Assembly (NCBI GenBank): GCA_017935945.1
Contig: JAGBGN010000100.1
Span: 1-33,788 of the forward strand
DNA length: 33,788 nucleotides
Source of the DNA: Candidatus Methanomethylophilaceae archaeon
Lineage (GTDB): Archaea; Thermoplasmatota; Thermoplasmata; Methanomassiliicoccales; Methanomethylophilaceae
Direction of reading: 5' to 3'
The notes under the pieces were generated by a model. The model saw only the letters and a program-made list of their open reading frames with translations, did not search any database and was not told where the DNA came from. Below, piece after piece: positions 23,956 to 32,790 of the stretch (positions are counted from its first letter, which is position 1; each line of letters starts with the position of its first letter). Both the position numbers and the translations under genes were made by a program.

Positions 23956-24945
23956 ATGGATTTCAAGATACCTACTGTGCTGTCGTCAGAGGAGCTCATG
24001 GAGAAGGCGTTCCACAGGGCATCCAAGATCCAGAAGAACGGAACCAACGCCCTGGACGGTCGCAAGAAGACCGCCCTCGCCAAGGTCACCGCCTCCGGAG
24101 ACATCATAGTCACCACCCTGACGAGGTACGTCAACAGCTTCCCCCGCATGGACAAGGAAGGGGACTTCTTCCCCGAGCTGGTCGACATCGTCATCGGGAT
24201 CGACCGCTACAAGAAGGCCCTGGGTGCCGTGAACTGGTGTGCGGGTAAAGCCGAGAAGCTCAAGAACGACTGTCTCAAGGACATCAGGCGCACCAAGGAC
24301 CCCGAGATAATAGAGGCGACCAGGAGGAGCTTCTACGGAAGGTTGAACTCGTACGTCGACAGGATAGCGGACGACCTGCTGTTCCTGCAGGATGCCAAGA
24401 ACAAGTTCAGGAGACTCCCTGCAGTCGACCCCAACACACCCACCGTGGTCGTGGCCGGATTCCCCAATGTCGGTAAGAGCAACCTCGTGACGGTCCTCTC
24501 CACAGCGGAACCGGAGATCGCACCATACCCATTCACCACCAAGGGAATCATCGTTGGACACGTGGAGGACGACTGGAGGAAATACCAGATTGTCGACACC
24601 CCCGGACTACTCGACAGGGAGTTCGACAAGAGGAACGCCATCGAGAAGCAGGCTGTCCTCGCACTCAGGTACCTGACCGACGTGATACTCTTCGTCATCG
24701 ATCCGTCCGAGACCTGCGGATTCTCCCGCGAGGTCCAGGAGAAGCTGCTGTCCACCGTGGAACAGGGATTCCCCGGAGTTCGCATCATCGTCGCCGAGAG
24801 CAAGTGCGACATCATGAAGACGGGCGGCGACAGGATCTGTTTCTCCGCGCAGAGCGGGGAGAACATGGACATCCTCACCGAGATCGTCAGGAAGGAGATG
24901 AGGGAGGTCTTCCGCAGGAAGGCCGTGGAAGCGGAAGTTGAGTGA
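23956..24945 (+). CDS. NOG1-type GTPase, ribosome assembly
   Basis: A 329-residue GTP-binding protein of the archaeal NOG1 (Obg-HflX) group, which acts in large-subunit ribosome assembly. A helical N-terminal domain (about 1-165) is followed by the GTPase domain. G1 is GFPNVGKSN (168-176), G3 is DTPG (214-217), the G4 position holds SKCD (282-285) in place of the usual NKxD, and G5 is SAQSG. The run YPFTTKGI is the G2 region. MDFKIPTVLSSEELMEKAF is the usual NOG1 opening, which together with the TATA spacing favours the start at 23956 over 23947. One base after its stop, DNA polymerase D large subunit begins, and the GAG-TGA end can bind ribosomes for it. Confidence 0.93.
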   Translation: MDFKIPTVLSSEELMEKAFHRASKIQKNGTNALDGRKKTALAKVTASGDIIVTTLTRYVNSFPRMDKEGDFFPELVDIVIGIDRYKKALGAVNWCAGKAEKLKNDCLKDIRRTKDPEIIEATRRSFYGRLNSYVDRIADDLLFLQDAKNKFRRLPAVDPNTPTVVVAGFPNVGKSNLVTVLSTAEPEIAPYPFTTKGIIVGHVEDDWRKYQIVDTPGLLDREFDKRNAIEKQAVLALRYLTDVILFVIDPSETCGFSREVQEKLLSTVEQGFPGVRIIVAESKCDIMKTGGDRICFSAQSGENMDILTEIVRKEMREVFRRKAVEAEVE

Positions 24946-24946
24946 G

Positions 24947-27900
24947 ATGGTTGACGGGCCGGTCTTCAGCCAGGAGTACAAGGAGTACTTCGACAGGCTG
25001 CTGTCGATGAACGCCGAGTGCTATGAGATAGCAGGCAAGGCCCGTTCCATGGGATTCGACCCCGAGACGTTCGTCGAGATCCCCCAGGCGGAGGACCTGG
25101 CGTCACGCGTGGAGAAGCTCCTCATAGACTACAACGTGGAAGGAGTGGCGGAGGACATCAGGAGACTGACGGCCGAGTACGGTAACCGTGAGGTCGTCGC
25201 ACTGATGGTGGCCAAGGAGATGGCCAAAAAACCCGCCGAGAGCATCGAGAAGGCCCTGGACAGAGCCGTCAGGGTCGGATTGGCCGTTCTGACCGAGGGT
25301 ATCCTGGTCGCACCCCTGGAAGGGATAGCGGATACGAGGATACGTTCCAACTCCGATGGTACGAACTACGTGGACCTCATCTTCGCCGGACCCATCCGTG
25401 CAGCGGGTGGAACCGGACAGGCCATGAGCGTCCTGATCGCGGACGTCGTCAGGACGGAGCTCGGAATAGGGAAGTACATCCCGACCGATGCCGAGATCGC
25501 GAGGTTCGATGAGGAGATCCCGTTATACAAGCAATGCCAGCACCTCCAGTACTCGCCCACATCGGACGAGATAGACCTGATTGTCAGGAACTGCCCGGTC
25601 TGTGTCGACGGAGAAGGGACGGAGCAGGTGGAGATCTCCGGTTTCAGGGACCTCCCCCGTATCGAGACCAACAGGGTCAGGGGAGGAGCGGTCCTGGTCA
25701 TAGCCGAAGGTATGTGTCAGAAGGCCTCCAAACTGAAGAAGCACGTGGACAAGCTCGGCATGGAGGGCTGGGACTTCATCGGCAAGTTCCTAGATGCCCA
25801 CAAGACCGTGGACAAGGGATCCGACGACGGCAAGGAGAAGGAGAAGAAGGTCGAACCCCAGTTCAAGTACCTCAAGGACATAGTCGCCGGTCGTCCGATA
25901 TTCGGACATCCGTGCCGTGTCGGGGGATTCAGACTCAGGTACGGCAGGGCCAGGACGGCAGGACTTGCATCCCTTGCGTTCAACACCGGGAGCATGTACG
26001 TCATGGATGAGTTCATGGCCCTCGGCACCCAGGTCAAGATCGAAAGACCCGGGAAGGCGTGCGTCGTCACACCCTGCGATTCCCTGGAGGGACCCACCGT
26101 CGTCCTGAAGAACGGGGACCTGGTGTACTGCCATACGAAGGACGAGGTCCTGGCCATAAGGAACCAGATCCACGAGATCGTCGACAACGGCGAGATACTG
26201 ATCCCGTTCGGGGAGTTCTGTGAGAACAACCACACCCTCGTGCCCAGCGGTTACCCGCTCGAATGGCACAAACAGGAACTGCTCAAACTGGGCGACCTCC
26301 CCGGGGACTGGGAGGATCCCACGTACGCACGCGCGAAGGAGATGTGCTCCGAACTGGGCGTACCACTCCATCCGAAGTACAACCTATTCTGGTCGGATTG
26401 GCCACTTGACCGCATAGTGTCCCTCAGGGACCACGTGGTGTCCACTGGAAGATACGACGGCAGGAACCTGTCGGTGGAGAACGAACCAGTGTCCAAACGC
26501 ATGCTGGAGGACCTGTGCGCACTCCATGTGGTCAGGGACGGACGTGTCATAATCGATGAGAGGTACTCCGAACCGTTGATGGACTGCCTGGGAATCGGCA
26601 GGACCGATGGGGGGCTGGTACAGCAGAGGCCCCTTGAAGGCTCCAAGACGTTGGAGGCGATCAGCAATGCGGCAGGGTACGAGGTCCGTGCAAGGGCCAT
26701 GACACGTATCGGAACCAGGATGGCACGTCCGGAGAAGGCGAAGGAACGTGAACTGACTCCCAAGGTCCACTGCCTGTTCCCGGTCGGGAAGGATGCGGAT
26801 GCAGGGAAGGAGATCAACTCCGCCATCGCTGTGTGCAAGACCAATGCCTCCAACAGGAAAGGTGGCAGGCCGGTCGTGAACCTGGAGGTCGGTAACAGGA
26901 TATGCAGGTCCTGCAACCACTACACGTTCCGCAACTGGTGCAGAGAATGCGGCACACACACGGAATACGTTCCGAAGGCCAATGCGTTCGGCAACATCGG
27001 GCCCGCACCGATGGACATCGACCTGGAAGCGGAGTTCAAGTCCGCCTGCGAATCCCTCCACGAGAGGCCTCCTGGCGACATGAAATGCCTGGATGTCCTG
27101 ATATCCAGGAACAAGTTCGTTGAACCCCTGGAGAAGGGCATCCTGAGGAGGAAGCATGAGATCTCCATGTTCAAGGACGGTACCATCCGCTTCGACATGA
27201 CAGATATCCCGCTCACGCACTTCAAACCCCGCGAGATCGGATTGTCGATCGAGAAAGCACATGAACTCGGATACACGCATGATTGGAATGGCGACCCACT
27301 GACGGATCCCGAGCAGATAGTCGAGCTGAAGGTCCAGGACGTCATCCCCGCCAAGGATTGTGGGGACTACATGGTGCGCGTCGCGAAGTACCTGGATGAT
27401 GAGCTGGAGAAGTTCTACCACCTCCCACGCTACTACAATGTGGAAAAGAAGGAGGACCTCATCGGCCACATCACCTTCGCATTGGCTCCCCATACATCGG
27501 GATGCATCCTGTGCCGCGTAATCGGTTACGCCGATCTACGTGGATGCTATGGTCACCCGTTCTTCCATGCTGCGAAGAGGAGGAACTGCGATGGTGACGA
27601 GGACTGCATCATCCTCGCCCTGGACGGCCTCCTGAACTTCTCCAAATCGTTCCTACCGGATAGGCGCGGCGGTCAGATGGATGCCCCTCTTGTTCTTACA
27701 ACGAGGTTGGACCCCAATGAGATCGACAAGGAGGCGCACAATGTGGATTGTCTCAGAGAGTATCCCCTGGAACTCTATCAGGCTGCCCAGGACATGAAGG
27801 ATCCGAAGGAGATCGACAAGATCATGGACCTCATATCCGGACGTATCGGAACCATCTACCAGTACGAGGGGCTTGGTTTCACCCATGACACCCATGACAT

Positions 27901-28339
27901 ATCGGACGGACCGAAGTACTCCGCCTACACGACATTGGAATCGATGATGGACAAGATGGATGCCCAGCTCATGCTGGGTAAGAAGATCCGCGCTGTTGAT
28001 GAGAAGGACGTTGCGATCCGTGTTCTGAACAAGCACTTCCTTCCGGACATGATCGGGAACCTAAGGAGCTTCTCCGCACAGACCGTCAGGTGCACCAAAT
28101 GCGGTGAGAAATACCGCAGGATGCCCTTGGCCGGTAAATGCACCCAATGCGGCAACTCACTCACCCTGACCGTACATGAGGCCAGTGTGAAGAAGTACCT
28201 GGAGATCTCCAAGACCATCGGTGAGAAGTACGGTCTGGACACCTACACCAGGGAGAGGATCGACATCCTGGAGATGAGCATGGACTCCGTCTTCAACAAC
28301 GACAAGGTCAAGAAGTGCAAGCTCTCGGACTTCTTCTGA
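24947..28339 (+). CDS. polC: DNA polymerase D large subunit (DP2)
   Basis: A 1130-residue catalytic subunit of the archaeal two-subunit replicative polymerase D, which extends DNA; the small subunit DP1 supplies the proofreading exonuclease and is not in this window. Diagnostic segments are IFAGPIRAAGGTGQA, NCPVCVDGEGTE and the catalytic NCDGDED motif (about 880-886), whose aspartates bind magnesium. A zinc module CRSC/CREC lies near 650-670, and a C-terminal one (CTKCG, CTQCG) near 1048-1070. The length is normal and I see no intein, although inteins are common in DP2 genes. The gene starts 1 base after the NOG1 stop, and its end faces an unknown zinc-ribbon gene with one base between them. 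Confidence 0.96.
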   Translation: MVDGPVFSQEYKEYFDRLLSMNAECYEIAGKARSMGFDPETFVEIPQAEDLASRVEKLLIDYNVEGVAEDIRRLTAEYGNREVVALMVAKEMAKKPAESIEKALDRAVRVGLAVLTEGILVAPLEGIADTRIRSNSDGTNYVDLIFAGPIRAAGGTGQAMSVLIADVVRTELGIGKYIPTDAEIARFDEEIPLYKQCQHLQYSPTSDEIDLIVRNCPVCVDGEGTEQVEISGFRDLPRIETNRVRGGAVLVIAEGMCQKASKLKKHVDKLGMEGWDFIGKFLDAHKTVDKGSDDGKEKEKKVEPQFKYLKDIVAGRPIFGHPCRVGGFRLRYGRARTAGLASLAFNTGSMYVMDEFMALGTQVKIERPGKACVVTPCDSLEGPTVVLKNGDLVYCHTKDEVLAIRNQIHEIVDNGEILIPFGEFCENNHTLVPSGYPLEWHKQELLKLGDLPGDWEDPTYARAKEMCSELGVPLHPKYNLFWSDWPLDRIVSLRDHVVSTGRYDGRNLSVENEPVSKRMLEDLCALHVVRDGRVIIDERYSEPLMDCLGIGRTDGGLVQQRPLEGSKTLEAISNAAGYEVRARAMTRIGTRMARPEKAKERELTPKVHCLFPVGKDADAGKEINSAIAVCKTNASNRKGGRPVVNLEVGNRICRSCNHYTFRNWCRECGTHTEYVPKANAFGNIGPAPMDIDLEAEFKSACESLHERPPGDMKCLDVLISRNKFVEPLEKGILRRKHEISMFKDGTIRFDMTDIPLTHFKPREIGLSIEKAHELGYTHDWNGDPLTDPEQIVELKVQDVIPAKDCGDYMVRVAKYLDDELEKFYHLPRYYNVEKKEDLIGHITFALAPHTSGCILCRVIGYADLRGCYGHPFFHAAKRRNCDGDEDCIILALDGLLNFSKSFLPDRRGGQMDAPLVLTTRLDPNEIDKEAHNVDCLREYPLELYQAAQDMKDPKEIDKIMDLISGRIGTIYQYEGLGFTHDTHDISDGPKYSAYTTLESMMDKMDAQLMLGKKIRAVDEKDVAIRVLNKHFLPDMIGNLRSFSAQTVRCTKCGEKYRRMPLAGKCTQCGNSLTLTVHEASVKKYLEISKTIGEKYGLDTYTRERIDILEMSMDSVFNNDKVKKCKLSDFF

Positions 28340-28340
28340 A

Positions 28341-29180
28341 TCACTTGCCGAAATAAATCGACACGAATGCAGTCAACTGCGTGTCACGCATCTTCAGGAG
28401 CATCTTGGACATCAGCTTACCTGCTGCAGCGGTCTGGACACTGGCAGAGAACGCTCCACGGATAGTGTTGATGTAATTGCAACTGGGAGCGGAAGCCCAC
28501 CTGTCGGATGCCGCATCCAGTTCCTCGGGGGTGTGCGAGGATATCGCCCTCTGTATGGTCTCCCTGAGGACCTGCATGAACTCGATGTAGTTTCCGATCA
28601 GCATGTGCGCCCAGTTGTCTGCTTTACCTTCGGGAGATGGCAGCTTGAGTGAATGCTCCGCCAATTGATCGAGGTTGACGATGGCATCGGATACGATCTC
28701 CATGAGGTCCCTGAGGTCTGTGTACACTGCCATGGCATCGAACGTGAGGTAGAGGTACTCGTTGGCGAGGCCCATGAGGCCGGCCTGTATGTTGCAGACG
28801 TCCCTGCTGTCGGACAGCCTTCCCATGAGATCCGTGATTATATCGCGGTCCTCCAACGTGAGGGCGAGCTTCGACATGTCCGCACGGAGGTAATCCTCGT
28901 AATTCATGGGTACACGGAGCATGCAGGATGTGATCCCATCCAGGAGCTTCGAGTAGACATCGTCATCGGGGACCTGGTCCGACATGGCCTGTGTGAACGA
29001 CTGGATGGCTTCGGGGAAACAATCTGAGGAAAGGTATGAGAATCCACGCTCCAGGGGATCCGACGGCATGGTGGATGCATCGGGGACCTTGCGTCCCTTG
29101 TCGAAGAGGGCTCCGCACCTCACACAGAAGTTAAGATCATCCGAATCGTTGACGAATCCACAACTAGCACATTTCCTCAT
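28341..29180 (-). CDS. Zinc-ribbon protein of unknown function
   Basis: A 279-residue protein. The first 30 residues are a zinc ribbon with CASCG (Cys4, Cys7) and CVRCG (Cys18, Cys21). The remainder is alpha-helical with TPR-like character (LERGFSYLSSDCFPEAIQSFTQAM) and no further motif I recognise. There is no membrane segment. A similar N-terminal ribbon occurs in many archaeal proteins of mixed function. It runs convergently with DNA polymerase D, with one base between stops. Upstream lies a hairpin shared with the RNA polymerase operon. Confidence 0.78.
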   Translation of the reverse strand: MRKCASCGFVNDSDDLNFCVRCGALFDKGRKVPDASTMPSDPLERGFSYLSSDCFPEAIQSFTQAMSDQVPDDDVYSKLLDGITSCMLRVPMNYEDYLRADMSKLALTLEDRDIITDLMGRLSDSRDVCNIQAGLMGLANEYLYLTFDAMAVYTDLRDLMEIVSDAIVNLDQLAEHSLKLPSPEGKADNWAHMLIGNYIEFMQVLRETIQRAISSHTPEELDAASDRWASAPSCNYINTIRGAFSASVQTAAAGKLMSKMLLKMRDTQLTAFVSIYFGK

Positions 29181-29228
29181 GGCGAGGGAGAAACAGTCGT
29201 CGTTATTGATAGTTGCGATAAGGGTTTG

Positions 29229-29250
29229 GCCCCTTCCTCACGGAAGGGGC
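29229..29250. terminator. Hairpin downstream of rpoD
   Basis: GCCCCTTCC (29229-29237) and GGAAGGGGC (29242-29250) pair perfectly around TCAC. On the minus strand it follows the rpoD stop by about 10 bases and is the likely end of the ribosomal operon; the T-run after it is weak. Confidence 0.6.
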
Positions 29251-29259
29251 GTGAAGGTT

Positions 29260-30096
29260 TTAGAGAGCCTCGATCTGGGCCATGAAATCCTTGGCATCTG
29301 CCGCGAGGATCTCGACAGCCTTGTCGAGTGCCTGCTGGGCCGTGAGTGAACCATCGGTCTCGAACCTGAAGACGAAGTTGGTGTCATCACCGTCGACGGT
29401 GACTCCACCCCTCTCGCCGAGGGACTCGACACAGGTCATGCAGAGGCTGCAGTCGAGGGGGTTCTTGACCACGAGCGAACCGTTCTCCACCTCGAAGACC
29501 TTCTTCGGGCAGAGGGAGGCGCAGTCCACCACATCCTCGCGGGACGCGGCATCGGCATCGACGGCGATGACGGGCATATACTTGTATCCGACACCGTTGG
29601 CGACCTGCCATTTGACGTGCTTCCTTGCGGTTCCCATGATGGCATGGGCGTAGATCATTACGGCCTGACCATCTGTAAGCTCGACGATCGGGATGAACTC
29701 GTCCTTGACCTTGAGTTCCTGGTTGCCGAGGGGCATCAAGTCTCCGGAAAGGACGGTACAGGGACCGGTCTTGTTGAGACTGTACATGATGGTGCAGCTG
29801 GGACAACCCTCTCCACCGCAGACGCATTCGGACTGCGGGATGAAGAGGTCGAGGTCGGTGGGCACAGGGACCATTCCCAACCTGTGGGCGATGATCTCGT
29901 CGAACAAGGGCGTGTTGCTCTCGTACTCCTTGTCGCCTTCCATGATGGAACCGAGGTGGAACTCGACCTTGTCGATAGCCATCTTCGGTATGTCCGACAG
30001 GAGTGTCCTCCTGAGTGCGTTAGCCATGGCGGGAGAGGAGTTCTTGAGGATGAACTTGGCCTTCCTCTCTGCCATTTCGATTATCTCTATGTCCAT
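29260..30096 (-). CDS. rpoD: RNA polymerase subunit D (Rpo3), Fe-S type
   Basis: A 278-residue subunit homologous to eukaryotic Rpb3 and half of the bacterial alpha dimer; it nucleates polymerase assembly. The dimerisation core is visible as MAIDKVEFHLG and HRLGMVPVP. An inserted ferredoxin-like domain carries CASLCPKK and DCSLCMTC, which can bind an iron-sulfur cluster, as reported for several archaeal D subunits. The pair CGGEGCPSC near residues 93-101 may bind zinc. Last gene of the uS13-uS4-uS11-RpoD operon, which is conserved in archaea. Confidence 0.95.
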   Translation of the reverse strand: MDIEIIEMAERKAKFILKNSSPAMANALRRTLLSDIPKMAIDKVEFHLGSIMEGDKEYESNTPLFDEIIAHRLGMVPVPTDLDLFIPQSECVCGGEGCPSCTIMYSLNKTGPCTVLSGDLMPLGNQELKVKDEFIPIVELTDGQAVMIYAHAIMGTARKHVKWQVANGVGYKYMPVIAVDADAASREDVVDCASLCPKKVFEVENGSLVVKNPLDCSLCMTCVESLGERGGVTVDGDDTNFVFRFETDGSLTAQQALDKAVEILAADAKDFMAQIEAL

Positions 30097-30108
30097 GAGA
30101 GTTCCCCC

Positions 30109-30495
30109 TCAGACCCTGCGTCCCCTGCGTCCGCCCTTCTTCTTGGTACCGTCGTGCGGTATGGGTGTTACATCCTCGATACGGCCGATCTTGAGTCCGG
30201 CCCTGGTGAGGGCACGGATTGCAGCCTGAGCACCGGGACCAGGAGAAACGGACTTGTTGCCACCAGGTGCACGTACCTTGACGTGGATTCCGGTGAACTC
30301 CCTCTCCTTGGCGACCTCAGCGATCTTCTCAGCTGCCTTCTGGGCTGCGTAGGGTGAGGACTGGTCCTTTGCCTGCTTGACGACCATTCCGCCGGTTGCC
30401 TTTGTGATCGTCTCTGCACCGGTGATGTCGGTGAGGGTGATCATGATGTTGTTGTAACTGGCGTAGATGTTTGCAATTCCCCATTTCGCTGTCAT
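30109..30495 (-). CDS. rps11: Small ribosomal subunit protein uS11
   Basis: A 128-residue ribosomal protein of the small-subunit platform. Characteristic stretches are [41 protein letters not shown], and the basic C-terminal tail [11 protein letters not shown]. Length is standard for archaea. It lies between uS4 (one base shared at the TAA/ATG junction) and RpoD in the conserved operon. Confidence 0.97.
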   Translation of the reverse strand: MTAKWGIANIYASYNNIMITLTDITGAETITKATGGMVVKQAKDQSSPYAAQKAAEKIAEVAKEREFTGIHVKVRAPGGNKSVSPGPGAQAAIRALTRAGLKIGRIEDVTPIPHDGTKKKGGRRGRRV

Positions 30496-31142
30496 TACTG
30501 AGCACCATCCTCGATTGTGATTCCTGCTTCCTCTGCATCGGCCTTTGCTGCTGCTGCCTCTGCTGCTGCCTGCTCCTCCTCTGCCTTTGCCTTGATGGCG
30601 GCGTTGGCGGCTGCCTGCTCTGCAGAGATCCTCATGGGGTGCATCTCGTCAGTGAAGGGGGATGCGGGGTTGAACTCGATAGAGGACTCCTCGGCCCTGG
30701 TCACGAGGTAACCGGGAACGGTGACCCTGTGGCCGTTCATGAAGATGTGTCCGTGTGCAATCATCTGCCTCGCCTGCTTGATTGTGCTGGCGTAGCCCTT
30801 CTCGAAGACGATTGTCTGGAGACGGCGGGACAGAACGTCCTCGTCCTTGAGTGCGAGGATGTCGTTGAGGTTTGCATCGGATGCGAGGAATCCGAGACGT
30901 CCGCACTTTGCGAGCAGGGCGTCTGCCTCCTTCTTAGCCTGTGCATCTCCGGTCCTGAGGCGTGCCTGCAGGTCCCTGGACTGCTTCCTCAGGTTCCTGA
31001 GGATGGTCTGGGCCTTCCAGACCTCCGTCTTGTTCTTCAGACCGAATGCGCGAACGACTTCGGCCTCTGCCTTGATCCTCTCGCCCTGCCAGGGGTGGGA
31101 GGGTGTGTCGTATGTCTTGCGTGAGAATTTAGGATCTCCCAT
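30495..31142 (-). CDS. rps4: Small ribosomal subunit protein uS4
   Basis: A 215-residue ribosomal protein that starts small-subunit assembly by binding 16S rRNA. Its beginning [18 protein letters not shown] is the archaeal form, and the S4 RNA-binding domain is visible as [21 protein letters not shown] and [14 protein letters not shown]. The last about 35 residues are an Ala/Glu/Lys-rich helix ([15 protein letters not shown] and so on) with an acidic end. It follows uS13 by 10 bases. Confidence 0.97.
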   Translation of the reverse strand: MGDPKFSRKTYDTPSHPWQGERIKAEAEVVRAFGLKNKTEVWKAQTILRNLRKQSRDLQARLRTGDAQAKKEADALLAKCGRLGFLASDANLNDILALKDEDVLSRRLQTIVFEKGYASTIKQARQMIAHGHIFMNGHRVTVPGYLVTRAEESSIEFNPASPFTDEMHPMRISAEQAAANAAIKAKAEEEQAAAEAAAAKADAEEAGITIEDGAQ

Positions 31143-31152
31143 TCAAACCACC

Positions 31153-31629
31153 TCAGGATTTCCTCTGGACACCCATAGTGAGTCCGTGCCTGCCGTTGGA
31201 GCGGGTCCTCTGTCCCCTAACCTTGTGGCGTCCCTCGTGCCTGATTCCGCGGTAGCAGCGGATCATCTTCATCCTGTTGATGTCGTCCTTCTGGATGATG
31301 TCGAGGTCGTTTCCGAACAGGTGCATGTCTGCACCGGTCTCGTAATCCATCTGCCTGTTGATTGCCCAGCTGGGAGCGTACTCGACGTAGGATTTGACGA
31401 GTGCCTCGATCTCCTTGACCTTCTCATCGGGAAGGGATCCCATCTTGACGGTGGGGTCGACGTCTGCCTTCTTGGCAACAATCTGTGCGACCCTCTTTCC
31501 GACACCTTTGATACTCTGAAGTCCGATAACGGTCCTCTTCTGACCGTCGATATCAGAGTTGACGATACGGACGATGAAGTTGAAGTTCTCGTCCTCCATC
31601 TGCTGCGACTCTTTCTTCGCTTTAGCCAT
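31153..31629 (-). CDS. rps13: Small ribosomal subunit protein uS13
   Basis: A 158-residue ribosomal protein at the head of the small subunit, which contacts the large subunit and P-site tRNA. The recognisable helix-hairpin-helix is IKGVGKRVAQIVA, and the C-terminus is basic (YRGIRHEGRHKVRGQRTRSNGRHG). GGAGG (31637-31641 on the opposite strand) is its Shine-Dalgarno 7 bases before the ATG. First gene of the operon, after a structured leader. Confidence 0.97.
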   Translation of the reverse strand: MAKAKKESQQMEDENFNFIVRIVNSDIDGQKRTVIGLQSIKGVGKRVAQIVAKKADVDPTVKMGSLPDEKVKEIEALVKSYVEYAPSWAINRQMDYETGADMHLFGNDLDIIQKDDINRMKMIRCYRGIRHEGRHKVRGQRTRSNGRHGLTMGVQRKS

Positions 31630-31732
31630 TTTGATTCCTCCGTAAATGATCCCCGAGGGGATTTAGCCAAGCTCCCTGTGGAGCTCTCAATTGTCACCCC
31701 CATAGGAGGTGGGTCCTGAGTTTACGTAACTC
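31630..31732 (-). promoter_or_regulatory. Structured leader of the uS13 operon
   Basis: With transcription from about 31725, the leader is about 95 bases. Stems seen, 5' to 3' in the transcript, are GAGTT/AACTC (31718-31732, at the start-site edge), CACC/GGTG (31695-31711), AGCTCC/GGAGCT (31670-31685) and ATCCCC/GGGGAT (31649-31662). The bases at 31704-31711 read CACCTCCT in the transcript, which is the same as the end of 16S rRNA and complementary to the GGAGG ribosome-binding site at 31637-31641. Autogenous control by a ribosomal protein is possible. Confidence 0.5.
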
Positions 31733-31749
31733 GTCGGATGGACTCATCC

Positions 31750-31758
31750 TATATAAAG
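31750..31758 (-). promoter_or_regulatory. TATA box of the uS13 operon
   Basis: Minus-strand CTTTATATA is a close archaeal TATA match. It is about 18 bases after the 3' end of the tRNA gene, so the ribosomal operon has its own promoter. Confidence 0.65.
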
Positions 31759-31776
31759 ATAATAACAGAAGTGGAA

Positions 31777-31864
31777 TGGTGCTGGAGGCCGGATTCGAAC
31801 CGGCGAACTCCTACGAGAAAGGATCTTGAGTCCTTCGCCTTTGACCAGGCTTGGCAACTCCAGC
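31777..31864 (-). tRNA. tRNA-Leu (CAA), CCA encoded
   Basis: The minus strand reads GCTGGAG and ends CTCCAGC, a perfect seven-base acceptor stem. The D arm has GCC/GGC. The anticodon stem AAGGA/TCCTT encloses CTCAAGA with anticodon CAA, reading UUG. A long variable arm (TCTCGTAGGAGTTC) marks a class II tRNA, and the T arm is GCCGG-TTCGAAT-CCGGC. The discriminator A is followed by an encoded CCA (ACCA at the 3' end). No intron is seen. Confidence 0.95.
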
Positions 31865-31887
31865 TTAAGGATGCGGTAAGGGGGTTT

Positions 31888-31897
31888 GATTAAAAGA
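31888..31897 (-). promoter_or_regulatory. Putative TATA box of tRNA-Leu
   Basis: Minus-strand TCTTTTAATC is centred about 28 bases upstream of the tRNA 5' end, just after the stop of the methionine aminopeptidase gene. Confidence 0.4.
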
Positions 31898-31899
31898 TT

Positions 31900-32790
31900 T
31901 TACGGAAGGGTGGTGACCTCTCCGCGCTTGCCATCAATGTAGAAGGTGTACTCGTGCTGGGAAACGATGCCCCCGTTCACCTCTACGAGCTCGGCGTAAC
32001 CGGAGAATATGCCCTGGCGCATAAGCAGCTTGACCATCTTCTCGGCATCGGGATAATCGCAGCTCCTGGCACAGAACGGGAAGGTCTTGAACTCCTCCTT
32101 GACGTACTCCAAGAACTTGCGGGCTTTGGGATCACGGATGTTCTTGTCCCTCGCGATGCGTACAATGTTCCCGAAATGACCGTTCTTGACCTCTCCGTAT
32201 CCGTTGGTCGCGAAAGGTTCTACAGCGACCGTCATGCCCGATTTGATGGTGTTCATGTCACCATTGTCATAACTGGGTACTGACAGTCCTGCATGGAGGT
32301 TGTATTGGACGATCTGGTGTCCGCAGAGGTTGCTGATGGGGACGAAACCGTCACGTGCCATGCTCATCTCGACAGCACGACCTATGTCACAGAGGGGTAT
32401 ACCGTCACCGATGAACTCAGCAACGGTGTTGCGGGCACGTTTGGAGGACTCGATGAGGTCAGTGTATACGGAAGTGCCTACTTCGACGGTTCCAGCCGTA
32501 TCGCCGACGTATCCGTCCAATTCAGCACCGCAATCGATCTTGACCACATCACCCCTGGAGAACACGCGGTCATCGTTGCAACACGGAGTGTAGTGTGCGG
32601 CGACCTCGTTGATACTTATGTTACAGGGGAAGGCGAGACCGCATCCATGGTCACGGATGTAACCCTCGACCTCCTGTGCGACATCGAAGAGCTTGACCCC
32701 CTCACCTACGAGGGACATACCCAGCTCACGGGCCTCACCGGATATCCTACCGGCCTTGCGCAACTTATCCAACTGTTCATCATTCAACAT
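31900..32790 (-). CDS. map: Methionine aminopeptidase, type II
   Basis: A 296-residue enzyme that removes the first methionine from new proteins. The metal ligands of the pita-bread fold are visible as KIDCGAELDGYVGDTAG (two Asp), CGHQIVQYNLHAG (His), VAVEPFAT (Glu) and SQHEYTFYI (Glu). The extra helical segment before the last ligand (RSCDYPDAEKMVKLLMRQGIF) is the type II insertion found in archaea and eukaryotes. The start is set by overlap of 7 bases with the end of the synthase gene upstream, so the two are cotranscribed. Confidence 0.96.
   Translation of the reverse strand: MLNDEQLDKLRKAGRISGEARELGMSLVGEGVKLFDVAQEVEGYIRDHGCGLAFPCNISINEVAAHYTPCCNDDRVFSRGDVVKIDCGAELDGYVGDTAGTVEVGTSVYTDLIESSKRARNTVAEFIGDGIPLCDIGRAVEMSMARDGFVPISNLCGHQIVQYNLHAGLSVPSYDNGDMNTIKSGMTVAVEPFATNGYGEVKNGHFGNIVRIARDKNIRDPKARKFLEYVKEEFKTFPFCARSCDYPDAEKMVKLLMRQGIFSGYAELVEVNGGIVSQHEYTFYIDGKRGEVTTLP

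Noticed and set aside
24947-28339. Intein in DNA polymerase D large subunit
   Set aside because: The protein has standard length and unbroken motifs, with no splicing-domain sequence.
31269-31703. Frame starting in the uS13 leader (MGVTIESS) as a leader peptide or gene
   Set aside because: It runs out of frame across uS13, is rich in Ser and Arg, and has no ribosome-binding site; it is explained by the leader RNA and the real gene.
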